Part shown: piece by piece, positions 12,193 to 27,026 of the stretch
Position numbering within the stretch: position 1 is the stretch's first letter
Layout: each line of letters begins with the position of its first letter
Origin: Pleurotus djamor
Lineage: Eukaryota > Basidiomycota > Agaricomycetes > Agaricales > Pleurotaceae
Length of the DNA: 64,000 nt
NCBI GenBank assembly: GCA_029747585.1
Contig: JAPEVF010000042.1
Span: 1 to 64,000, forward strand
Direction: 5' to 3'
Position numbers and translations under genes: made by a program
Notes under the pieces: model-generated
Seen by the model: the letters and a program-made list of their open reading frames with translations, nothing else
The model's database searches: none
What the model was told of the DNA's origin: nothing

Positions 12193-13518
12193 TCATTTTC
12201 TTAACTTGCGTTTATTCCGAGGCTTGCGTGGAGCCTCGTCTTCGTCTTCGTCCTCCTCTTCCTCGGCTTCATCTTCGTTGTCATCGACCTCCGCCGACTT
12301 CTCAGTCTTAACTTTGCCTTTCCCCTTTGTGGACTTCTGGGAACGCGATGGCTGCGAACGACTGGCTTGAGATTGAGACTGCTCTTGCGAGGGTTGAGAG
12401 TCTTCGTCAAATAACTCCTCTTCCTCATCTGACCCTTCATCGCCTCTTTGACGTCGAGTCGGTCTGAGGTCGTCAGACTTCCTAGCTGCGCCTTCCCCAA
12501 CGGGTATGAGAGGGTCATCGGTGGCTTCTTCGGGCCACTCCGTCTGGCAGGCAGGACAAGCGTTTTTGTTCTTTCGATAGGTGTTAAAGCAGTGGAAATG
12601 CATCCGTGCCTTGCAATTGTTGGTATGGCAAGCCACTCCACGCGTGATCATCTACAAAAATGGAGTCAGACACCGCGAATATATAGTAAAGGTTAAGAGA
12701 GAGTACACACCTCTAGGCACGTGGTGCATTCAATAATCTCATCTGGGTATGTCGATTGGAGGTAGTGCAGAAGCTCGATAAGCGAGCGTGTTGATAGAGT
12801 ATATCGTCCCTGTCTGGATAGATTTAGTCAGCGGATGAACGTCTTCGTGTCAAAAATTACACATACTTGCTCTTGAGAAGCCATCCATTGGCCACAAACG
12901 TGCCGAGTACAGCTTCTGCTTGTGTCTTGCTCATGCTTGTCTTCAAAGAGTTGACTTTATGAAGGGCAGCCATGGAAGATACGCAATACGATTCATTCGG
13001 AGCGAGCATGATCTGTTCGACCTGTACTAGACGTTTAAGAAGGGCAGTCATGATTAAGCCACTCCTTACCAAGGCTCTGAAGTATGCTATTTCAGCCGGG
13101 CTGTATTGAGTTGCCATTTGCGCGATTTCATCGCCGCGTCGATTGACCTAAGTGCGTGATATGTGAGCACATCGAAACGCGTCAAGAACCGGACGCGTAC
13201 CAGTGCATAAACTTCTTGGCCAGTATACTCGTCGTGTAAGTGCCTGAATTCGAGATCAAGGCAATCCAAAGAATCATTAATCTTTACGACGAATTGTTCC
13301 CAAGCATCGCGTTGCTTCGAGTGATGAATCTCTATGGAATCATCAGCGGCTAAGATGGAAGCAGGGTGAGCCGAGTTTGTTAGGAAGTTGCGACCCAAAT
13401 CACCTCTGACGGCATCAATACACTTGGCCCAGAGAGTTTGGGCCAAGTTCACCGATATGACTCTGCGAGAGATGAGGGCTTGGAGGAAAAGCCTTTGGAC
13501 GTCGCTTTGGCTGACCAT
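12193..13518 (-). CDS. NSE1: SMC5/6 complex RING-like subunit Nse1
   Basis: Nse1 is the RING-type E3 subunit of the SMC5/6 complex, which acts in DNA repair and replication-fork stability in the nucleus. The start at 13518 gives MVSQSDVQRLFLQALISRRV, the winged-helix N-terminus typical of the family. A second winged-helix region follows (YSPAEIAYFRALVRSG, MSKTQAEAVLGTFVANGWL). The variant RING has CTTC, then CHTNNC, an HFHC segment and a final CPAC. After the RING comes a tail of about 100 residues, first acidic (DEGSDEEEELFDED) then Ser/Gln-rich and basic, ending RNKRKLRK. The tail is longer than in yeast Nse1 and is probably disordered. An in-frame ATG exists farther upstream (13650), but the sequence before MVSQSD has no family resemblance, so the 13518 start is preferred. 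Confidence 0.92.
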
Positions 13519-13519
13519 G

Positions 13520-13545
13520 ACGCGTGGTTTGTGGAAAAGACGCGT
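13520..13545 (-). promoter_or_regulatory. Paired MluI cell-cycle boxes at NSE1
   Basis: Two exact ACGCGT hexamers lie at 13520-13525 and 13540-13545, 2 and 22 bp upstream of the chosen NSE1 start codon. ACGCGT is the core site of the yeast MBF (Mbp1-Swi6) factor that drives G1/S genes. The motif is seen directly; function is inferred. The hexamer also occurs by chance elsewhere in the window, so the pairing and position carry the weight. Confidence 0.4.
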
Positions 13546-13699
13546 CGGCCCAATTAAGCTCAGCTCGCGTGTGTTGAGGGTTGTTTGGCACCCCGACTTG
13601 GCACACCGCTGAACAAGACACCGAGTTACACAAAGTCTCAAAGTCGTCAACAGGCAAATTGTGCAGTATCAAAGATGTAAATGAGATGGTGGCTACAAA

Positions 13700-14512
13700 T
13701 TAAAGCTTGGGAACCCGTAGAGTTTTGCTGACCATTGCCATTGCCCAAAGCGCAAACACGATACTGACAAGGTGCAGCTCTCCGCGTCCTCCCTTATCAC
13801 CCCACAGAGTAATGGTACCAAACGGTATACCGAGTTTGCCTTCTATCCAGTCATTCTTGGCCCAATATGATAGTATTGCGACCAAACCGAGGGATGAAGG
13901 AATGGGTAAGCCTTCAAAGTACTTTGCTTTCCCTCCGCTATTCTTCGGCACCAGGGCGACGGTAGCATTAAACCTCGCAAGACGTGCAAGACCACAGCAA
14001 ATGAAGCCAGTCAGGCATACTTGGTCAAGGTATGTCCTGAGACCGATGACGAAGGCAAGTAAAGCTGGGGCGACCCCGAACGAGATCTGAAAGGTGAAAA
14101 GTGAGGATACGGGGACGAGAAGAATCGTAGTGACTGACCAAATCGGCAAGACTGTCAAGTTCTTGTCCGAGAAGACTACTGGACTTTCTCCACCTCGCAA
14201 CTTTCCCGTCCAAGAAATCGAACATCAATCCAGCGAGTGGAAGGCTCAGGGCAGACCATAGGAAGTCTGTGTCTCCCGTGCAGAGGTATTGAGCGGACGA
14301 AAATATTGAGAGGGAGCCGCACACGCCGTTCATAATGGTGACCAAATCTGCGAGTCTGAAATTTCTGAGCACACGAGACCAAGAAATGAATAACAGCAAC
14401 AAAAACGAAGAATCTGGTCAAACCTAACGAGAGAAAAATGACCACCAGTGTCTTGATATTGATGAAGGGCGTCGGCCTTCGACACTTGCGTTTTCTTTGA
14501 GTCTTTGGTCAT
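13700..14512 (-). CDS. CHO1: CDP-diacylglycerol-serine O-phosphatidyltransferase
   Basis: This ER membrane enzyme makes phosphatidylserine from CDP-diacylglycerol and serine. The CDP-alcohol phosphotransferase signature is complete ([18 protein letters not shown], then LDSLADL). It is flanked by [20 protein letters not shown] upstream and [18 protein letters not shown] and [12 protein letters not shown] downstream, all typical of eukaryotic/type II phosphatidylserine synthases. About 235 residues with several membrane segments are predicted. The start MTKDSKKTQ at 14512 is chosen over an in-frame ATG at 14617, because the latter sits almost on a TATA-like sequence and the extra residues look like leader. 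The stop is at 13700-13702. It lies between NSE1 and PRI2, all on the minus strand, with 181 bp and 163 bp gaps. Confidence 0.92.
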
Positions 14513-14607
14513 GGATGGAGAAAAAGTCGTGGTCGTCGCAGTCGTGGTTCGTGAGCAAAGCGAAACAAAGTCCAACTGCGTATGCGATGGAACCGATGAC
14601 ATAAACC

Positions 14608-14634
14608 CACGTGGCACACCAAAGGCTATATAAA
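14608..14634 (-). promoter_or_regulatory. E-box and TATA-like sequence upstream of CHO1
   Basis: A palindromic CACGTG lies at 14608-14613, about 96 bp before the CHO1 start codon, and an A/T-rich TATATAAA (plus-strand reading) lies at 14627-14634. In yeast, bHLH factors Ino2/Ino4 act through E-box-type elements upstream of CHO1. Whether this fungus has an equivalent factor is unknown. The motifs are seen; their roles are inferred. Confidence 0.35.
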
Positions 14635-14675
14635 ACTACATACAACTTCAAGCGCAATACAAACGACTACAATTC

Positions 14676-16501
14676 TCAATCTACGGTCATATGAGTGGCC
14701 TTCTCTAACTCTATACTCACAGATGCGTATTGATTGGGGTGCGTTACACTTTCGCCTCCGCCAACACCATCACCCTTCTTGACCCCCTCGTTGGCGTGTG
14801 TAATCTCAAACACTCGTGTGCACGCGACATGTGGATGTCCAGCTTTCACAGTTCCCATTACTTCCATGACTGCATTCTGCGTCATTCCCCGAGCTGAATA
14901 GCTGGAGAGCAGTGCAGTCTGCAAATTCTCCGGCGAAAAATGCTTGTACGGACAGACGTAGTTCGTGTCTTTATTCGATGGAATTAGAATTTGAGAACAG
15001 CTAGAAATTGTCGCAGTTAGCACATCCAACCGTAGAATGAACGGATTCGATCTTCACCTCATAGCTGGGTAATTGGCTTTGCGGCCTTCAAGACCATACG
15101 AGTGGCGAAAATTGTACTTATACTTCTTGTTGAATTCGTCATCGGTGATTTTGCTGAATGACTTCCTCCAGAAGATTAGGGCCTCTTCGATGGGCAATCC
15201 AAGGACCTGGCAACGGCATTGATGAGGAGCGACTACATACGCCGATATTGATCTTACCTTCAAAAACAACCCATATTGAAGTCGGCCAAAATGCATGAGG
15301 TGCCGGTCTCTCGTGAGCTTCTGATGTATGTGCTGCATGCAGAGAGGGAAATGTTGCTTGGCCAGACTGTCAACCATATCGGCAGTAATATGCTCTTTGT
15401 CTGCGTTGCCCTCGTCCCAACCAGAAGAGACACCGGCAAGGAAGCCTTTGGAGAGGTTATCTAGGATGGGATCCAGACGCGTGTCTTCATCAAGTCGTGG
15501 TAAAGCCTTTGATGTCAGCTACAAGCCCATTCAGTCACATCAACCTACATGGAAGGAAGGCATGTCATACCAGCAAAGCTTGCTCGAGACTTGTTTCGAA
15601 CTCTTGATAAATGATACTGGCTTGTTCACTCATTGGAACGTACGCCCATCCACCTTTCAGAAAGGCCTTCCGTGATGAGACCAAATCAGGTACCCTCGTC
15701 CATCTGACCTGACACACGAGATGTCGCTTCATATCGTTATCATCATAGAGTCTCGGACATACCTTCAGATACGATTCTTTGGCGAACGCCTGATCCCGTT
15801 GACCCTTAGGAGCAACATAGATTGAAGATAGTTGGTCCCGGTACATAGTCTTCTCATCGTTCGAAACCTGGTCATGGCAGTGTAAGTAANCAAAATAGCA
15901 TAGACAATTGTCCCTTACATGCTCCCAGTTGAAGGAACGNGAGTTGAGAAACGCAGTGCGCTCAGACGAATCCGAATCCTCGAACCTGACTTTGAATAAG
16001 GTAGATTCGGCCTTGAGAAATCGACGTCTCAGTTCCTCTCTGATAAAGCAAAATGAGTCGCGTCATGAAGCAGGAGGGACAAGGAAACTTACGTTCTGGA
16101 GAACGCAAGGCGCAGGACAAAGTGACCAAGTATATCCTTCCTCCTCTCTGCATCTCGATCGTAGTGTATCGCGCTCGATGAATGAAGTGGGGTGTATTTG
16201 TCGCAAAGCTTCTTGACCACTTCCTTGGTTTCCTCCCAAGTCCTATTTCGTACGGCCGATGACTCTATTTCGGCGAGGATACGAAGCCTATCCAATGCNG
16301 ATGTTTCGAACTCTTCTAGTGTTACATCGAACGTGGGTGGACGGTCGTAACTGAGGGCGACTCGGATTAAGACACGCAAAGTGCGCAGAAGAATGAGACC
16401 GACAAACTGAGCCTGTATGGATACTGGAGGCCATTGAAGTCATCGACGTTGATTTTCTCGGTGCCAACAGCACCTTTGCGGGTTGTGCTGGATTTGAGCA
16501 T
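14676..16501 (-). CDS. PRI2: DNA primase large subunit
   Basis: Pri2 pairs with Pri1 in the primase-polymerase alpha complex and carries the 4Fe-4S domain needed for RNA primer synthesis. The start MLKSSTTRKGAVGTEKIN at 16501 leads through an intron to RLSFYDRPPTFDVTLEEFE. Family segments follow: the region with WEETKEVVKKLCDKYTPLH, then DILGHFVLRLAFSRTEELRR, KGGWAYVPMSEQ, DMVDSLAKQHFPLCMQHIH, HFGRLQYGLFLKVLGLPIEE, and NFRHSYGLEGRKANY. Iron-sulfur cysteines are visible in the FPLCM, CSQIL, YVCPYK and HVACTRVFE segments. About 480 residues result. The last exon is uncertain: HPNQYAS is followed by a possible GT donor, so the true C-terminus may differ from the stop at 14676. A few N bases fall inside the gene. 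Confidence 0.93.
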
Positions 16502-16580
16502 TACGAGTTAGAGAGAGTAGGACAGGTAGGTACTGATATAGTGATAGTGTACTAAGTGGTGGCGTCGAACACGCTCTGTC

Positions 16581-16586
16581 ACGCGT
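16581..16586 (-). promoter_or_regulatory. MluI cell-cycle box upstream of PRI2
   Basis: An exact ACGCGT lies 80 bp upstream of the PRI2 start codon, in the 256 bp gap to the next gene. Primase genes are classic MBF targets in yeasts. The motif is palindromic, and function here is inferred from position and gene identity. Confidence 0.4.
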
Positions 16587-16757
16587 GACCAAGCGCGTCA
16601 AGTCTATGCTATCGAACCACTATCGAGGGTACAGTAAGTTATATAAATACACATAACACCACGGAAACCAGCGATCATACGAAAGCAATACGANTTATGT
16701 CGTGAATGNGAACGGATAGAAATACACTGGTGGGGAACAAATCCGGGTATANTANCT

Positions 16758-19700
16758 TCACTCAGCAGCAGTCTGCTCTGTCGAAGGGCGGCGTCCNGTA
16801 CCACGGCGAACGAGCCTCTTACGAGGGGGTTCCGGTGAGTCTAATGAATCACCTTCAACGTCGAATACAACACCTGGGCGACCACCCATGGCCGATTGAG
16901 TCCACATTTGNGTCGCATGATATACATCCCTTTGTTGGGGAGGTTGGATGGCGGGCGCTGCCCCACTNTGCATNGAAACAGTCGGTGATGCGACAATCGT
17001 GTTGGTCTAAATANGACANNATATATAAGCGTGTGCTCACTGGAANGATAAGGAGAATGNNAANAATACTTACAGCNGTTCCATCGACAGCTTCAAGAGA
17101 TGCTGCAGAAACNGTCCGATGTCGTTTTGAAGTCAGAAGACGGAAAGGGGAGAATATTTTGGAGGTGTTGGATGCACTATGNCTGGGCTGTGCGNCTGCT
17201 CTCGATTGTGGNGCNGCGCGAGGCCGGGAGTTGAGAGGAGGTTCNGGNATTCGCTCACGACTAGGGGCCNGGTGGGGGATGNTTAGGACGAGTCTCGGTG
17301 ACCTGAACAGGGGCAGCGACGGTTTGGTTGGCATCATCCAATGAGGGGCGGCTCCGCTTGAAGATACCAAGCAAACTGGTCTTCCTGGTGCGATTAGGTT
17401 GTTGCGAAGAGACGGAATTGGAGCGGGATACTGGCATAGACTGTGCCAATGAAGAGGGTGTCTTCAACACAGATTCTTCTGAAGGCTTGCGAGCCAAAGT
17501 GGATGCCCCAGTGACCTTTGCATGCTGGGGAACACTAGATGAGCTGGGCTGTGGATATGTATTGTTTCCACGAGTATTTGCTGGTCGCTCTTCTGTGTGT
17601 GGGGGCACAACGGGCAGCGATGACGAATGCTGGTGATGCGGTCGAGTGTGGGTTGGTGCAGAGGAATTTATCAACACTGAAGAACGTGAGCGACTATGGC
17701 CTGGGCGTGTATCTGGTAAAGGGTTCGAAGGTTGTCCGGGACGAGACACGACAGTATCAGGGCCACCCAATTGCGAGGGCGGAACAGCTGGATTGTCGAT
17801 GGCATGAGGTGCTCTCCTCGATCTGTCATGAGGTCTGGAGCTGGACGAACTGTGAGGATCAACGCGTTGCTGCGAGGAAGAGTCTGGCAATGCCTCTACC
17901 CGTGGGCGAGCGGAGTAATTCTGACTTTGATGGGACGGGGCTGTAGTGGGCCTTGACAAAAGGGAATGTGAATGCGAGTCGTAAGTATGGGGATCTCGTT
18001 TCACAACAGTATTCTGGGAACCATCCGTAGCATTGGCACTTGACACTGAGATGGACCATTGATGCTGGAGATTCGACTTCTGAGAAACTATTGGTTGTGA
18101 CCCATTGAACACCTGAGCCACATCATTCTGGGCAACGCTTCCGACAACTGGCAAGGGGAATGTAGGGACGTTGGAAACAGCGGAGAGTTTCTGTGCACTT
18201 GTCCGACGACGCAGGGGCTCCGCGTGATTTCCAGAAGGGACGTCTTCGCGTGTAATAGTGCGCTGGGGGACAATTGGAGCTGGCATTGCAATCTGCGGTC
18301 GGTCAGAAGAGTTCTGGGGGAAGTCCGACGGAGGTTTAGACGGAAAATGGGATCCACGGTTTCCATGTAAATCAGCGCCGCGATTAGACGATCTCATAGC
18401 TCCAGGTGGGGGAGAAGACAACAGCTCGGCGAGACGAGGGTTCTGGATGGGAGTCCGTATGTTGTTGGTAGACACGGATGGGTATTGTCGCGGGTCATAG
18501 AGGTGTTCTCTCGTTGGTTGTGGCTCTTGAGCGCCGCGCTCGGTTGCAAGATGGGTGGTGCGAAAGTTGTCCGTGTGTTGCACAGGCGGGTTGGACAACA
18601 GGGTAGGTTCCTTGCGATTCATCGTGACGAGATCAACGCCGTTCGGGATCGTAGGATACTTACTCTGTGAGCCCTGGTAATGTCGACCGCGAGAGGCTGC
18701 TTCGGATCCATCGAGGGTTCCACGACTGGGTAAGGGCACCGAGCCATCTGGATGAGCGGTCAAGTTGAGATTCTGTGGTCGGAGTGGAGTCGCATAGGTA
18801 GTTGCAGGGGGATATGGTGCCACGGGTCTTGAAGAGGAAGTTTGTGGCTGTAAAGAACCGTTGGCGAAGTTGGTCTGACCTGTGATAGCGGCTGCTCGTT
18901 CGCGGGACTCGGGCCCTCCTGGACGCTCCAACTTTGTCTCAGGGACCTCGCTTGTATCATTTCCACGGGGACGCGAAGCAGATGTAGAACTCGCAATGGC
19001 GACCGCCTCCTGGTGACGCTGATTCGCGGGAGGGACTGGCGTGGTTTGCACGGGGGGCTCTGTGGAGAAGGTCACACTACGGATGGCGGGCGGTCGCGAA
19101 TTGGTGGGAACAGGTGGTTGCGGTAAGGATTGGGGCATGGTGGGGGACTCTTTGAACCGGACCGACATGGAGGTAGGTGGTCTAGGTATGGTAGCCGTGA
19201 CGGTGAGAGGGTTGGCCTGAGTACTTGACTTGTTGAAAGGAGCATCAGCAGGTCCGCCTACATCGAGCGGAGAATCATGAGGCACTGGTACACGCAGAAG
19301 AAATGGTAGGATCGCCTCGGGTGAGCTTTCGGGCTCTGGAGCTCTGTTGTCAACTTGGGGTGATTCTTTCTGCTAGGAATATAGTCAATGTTCTATTCTT
19401 GAACGAAGAACCAAACGTGAGCTAACCTGGTGCAGTAGGGATTCCTTCGGCGACGACTTGATTGGTAGAAGAGGATCCTTCGCTCGGTTTCTAGAGGATT
19501 CGCTGGAGATAGTACGTACTCTGGGAGTGGCAGCGGTAGACGGATGAAGAAACTGGGCGCGAGTGTGTTGGGATGGTGAGTCTTTGGTGATGGGTTGCGG
19601 TGGTGGGAATATAGCGGGTAATGTTGTAGGAGCGAGCTGAGTAGTTCCGAGCAGTTGTTGAGTTGTGCCTTGAGGAGTGGAGTTACGAGTGACTGGGGTG

Positions 19701-21726
19701 GGTGGATGCCAAACTTGGTAGGGCTGAGGCTGGCTACTGGGCTTGATGGGCTCAGCCGCCGGATTGGTGTGAGGAGGATCCGTAACCTTTGGTGACCCTT
19801 CGACGGCTGGGGACGGCGGCATTGACCGGTTTGCCTCAGCATTATGGGAAGTACTGCGATTGATGGGGGCTGATGTGTTGGAAGAGTCGTTCAGCTTGAT
19901 CATGGACGGCGTGCGAGAAGGAGGATGATGGCGTCTCGGGTCTAGTCTACCAAGATTGTGACCGTGGCTTGATGGACTTTCTTCAGCAGCCCGCCCCGAT
20001 GCTTGCGGCGAGTAGCGTGCCTAACGTGTTTCTCAATCACTGGGTTGGCTCAACAGAGAAAGTCGCTCGCTTACATTTTGGGATGCGTTACTACCCTTGC
20101 GAGTTCTCTCCGCAGGGACCTCCGGCTGTGTGCGATCGCGACCCTATGGAAAGTTAAAACGGTAATATACTAGGTGGGAGTGTGTACGGACATCTTTGGC
20201 TCTGTCGTCTGAGCGATAGCCACGATCTCTTTGATCTTCTGTTTGCCAACCTGAAGACTTGTGCTCGGGAATATAGGGCCGAGCGTCAGGTCTGTCAGCG
20301 TACGGTCTGGTGGTCTTCTGGTCGATTCATGAGTACCATAGGATGAATGCGCAATGAGGTGACTCACCCGATACCGCTCGTTTTCATTAGCAGATGCTGT
20401 ACCAGCGTCCATATTGACATCAGCACGAGGATGTCGGGGCCTGTCAGAATCTTTCCCGGGGAGATGAACTTGCATGGAGCTGGAAAGACCATGCTTAGAC
20501 GACTGAGGAGCCTGCTGCGCTGTTTGGGGGTTCACTGAGGGGGCAGGCGGCTCGCGATATCTCCGACTCTGCGTGCCCTAGGTCAGTGTGTATCTAGATG
20601 GAAGGCGGCGCAGAACACGTACATAAGGAGTTTCTTCTACAGGCCGTCGAGTTGGACGTGAGGATGAAGCAAGCTTCTTGCGAGAGCTGTCTGAGCTGTC
20701 CCCTTCATCACCGCGATTTTCCAGGAATTCCCTTGTTGTAGTAGGATGACGACTGCGTGATTGATATCTGGGGTCGAGTGCGAGCTTGGAAGACTCCTTG
20801 CCTCGACGGTCCCTCTCCGGAGGGTCACGTATTCTGCCCGCGTACTTGTCCTCAGCGCGCTTTCTCTCCCGGTCCCGCTCGCGGTCGCTTCGTTCGTATG
20901 CCATGTCCGCCCTATCCCTCGGTGGTCGGTCTCTCGACCTCTCCTTCTCCTTCACACCAGCACTGCCGTAGTCCTTCCGTCGCTCTCGATCTCGATCTCG
21001 ATCTCGCTCCTTCTCTCTGTCTCCTCTGTCTCGAGTGCGTTCGGCGTCCCGACTCCGAGGATAATCTCGAGCGGCGTCCTTGGTTCGATTTACATCCTCT
21101 TTCTTGTTTTCCTTTTCCCACCTCCGCTCCCGCTCCCTGTCGCTCTGTCTTTCCCTCTCGCGCTCACTCTCGGAGTGCTCTGCACGTTCTCGCTTCTCTC
21201 TGTGCATGTCGCGGGTGGTGCGATCTCTATCCTGGGATGGTCGAGAGGATGCATGATAAGAAGTCGATGCCGTGGGTTGGGGGATCCAGACTTCGGGCAC
21301 CGGCGCCGTAGTTGGAGGCGCGGGATCACGGTGCCGCATTGGGCGAGCGAGTTTGGTGTCCTCAGTACCAGAAACATGTTCGGAGGAAGAGAGTGGTGTG
21401 GGTGCTTTGCCAGATCGTTTGATCCTTGCATCGTGCTCTACAGGCTGGATGTTTGCAGAGTGCGAAGCTGACCGGGCAGCTTCTGGCTGAGTTGCCTGAC
21501 CCCTGGGTGGTGGTTGTGCTGGTGATGGTTGCGTTACGGTCGTGGTATGGGCACGGCTGGAAACATAAGGTTTGTCTTCACTGCTTCGGTATTTCTCTGA
21601 CGGAGCGCTGGCGACTGGAGCGGCGCGAACAGTGTCGGACGAACTCCGTGTCTTGTGACTTGGCTTGGAAGATGACTTGGGATGGCCAGGACGGCTTTCA
21701 GTATAACGTTGGAAGAAACTCTTCAT
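16758..21726 (-). CDS. Large disordered protein of unknown function, Arg/Asp/Glu-repeat and Ser/Pro-rich
   Basis: At least five long exons read on this strand (21726-20578, about 20535-20170, about 20150-19900, 19903-19385, 19285 to about 17070, about 17000-16758) and join with normal short introns into about 1,550 residues. The N-terminus is MKSFFQRYTESRPGHPKSS. Residues about 170-330 are an alternating charged block of RD, RE and ERE units. Long Pro/Ser/Thr/Gln-rich stretches follow. Short islands look conserved rather than random: LLGIFKRSRPSLDD, SKIFSPFRLLTSKRHR directly followed by TVSAASLEA, and near the end RPGVVFDVEGD. The gene ends with RRPSTEQTAAE. No enzymatic domain, zinc finger or membrane segment is visible. 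Charged RD/RE repeats occur in RNA-processing proteins, but I would not assign that role. One gene rather than two is inferred because no internal start or stop is forced; the exon junctions near 20160-20580 are the weakest. Confidence 0.72.
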
Positions 21727-22594
21727 TCAGCGATGAAGATAGTTCATGCCAGAATGAATTCGGGCGCTTTCAAGTTCTTATTTCCGGAGGACAATGTAAA
21801 TGAACCGAAACCACCAGGCAGTAAAAGTGTCTTGCTGTGTCCATGAGGCAGACTGACGAAGGGAACCACTTGTAGGGACAACAGGCAAAGTGACATGCAG
21901 CTGGAACACGAGTCTGACATTTACATAAGACATTCGGATTCATGGACTAGCGACAAAATGTGGCCCTGCTACAATTATCTACCAGCCGTTGGGACTACTT
22001 CTCTGTTACGAGGCAGTTACGGACAGTAAAGTACTGTAAAAAAGGCATATCTTGCGCGATCAGGGGTCTGTCAAGCCCCAAGACGGGGACAAGCAGGCTG
22101 ATCAGCACAAGAGTTGATTTTACACGATTTTGACTCATTAACGACAGTGAAACAGCGAAAAGGCTGGCGACGCCCAACACAAAGAAGGACATCCCGTCGA
22201 AAGAATTTAAGGATCGTGTGGCATCATACATACTTAGGGCGCATCAGAAACGAATATAAAAAAGGATTTTGGACAGAAAGGGCAGAAGGAAGGAGAAGCG
22301 ATGGAAGAGGCGCTCGCTGCGGTCAAGTATCTCGGTTTGTTTGGGCGTGTTATGTCAGGCATCGTAGGCGGTACCGTTTGTCATTTGTTTTGCTCGACCG
22401 TTCCACTGCTCCCTGGCAATCACCCCGATATAAACCAGCCCGACTCAGCACCTCTGCGGGTGTGCCTATCTTACATCTAGTCGAGGTCTACTCTACCCTT
22501 GGCTCTGAGATGGTGCGCCATCACTTCCGATTATTGTCCTAGTCCGACTATTAGACGCTCGAGATAATGACACTTGTGCACACAGACTGATATA
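21727..22594. other. Divergent intergenic region
   Basis: This 868 bp gap is the longest in the window and separates the divergent disordered-protein and USP7 genes. It must hold both promoters and 5' leaders. Short frames on both strands show no family resemblance. I see no tRNA-like box B, long repeat or obvious TATA box next to either start. Confidence 0.5.
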
Positions 22595-26873
<4,279 letters not shown>

Positions 26874-27026
26874 TTCTCAGACCCACGTTCTACTTCCATG
26901 TTCTTTTTTACACACTCTCAATTTTCCATTATCATCCATCATTCGTACTGATAGGTAAACTAGGACGTAGATATAACATCGCGCGCAAGAGCCAGGTGGA
27001 AAACAAGTAGAGGTGCTTTTCAACAG

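Noticed and set aside
14513..14617. Alternative CHO1 start at 14617
   Set aside because: It lies about 10 bp from the TATA-like sequence and E-box, leaving no room for a transcribed leader, and the added residues do not look like the family.
20757..21471. Long plus-strand open frames (up to 236 codons) opposite the disordered-protein gene
   Set aside because: They are the antisense shadow of the RD/RE codon repeats, which keep several frames free of stops. Composition is Ser/Leu/Arg repeats with no family resemblance.
22114..22542. 142-codon plus-strand frame upstream of USP7
   Set aside because: No recognisable domain and Arg-rich random composition. It would sit in the USP7 promoter or leader.
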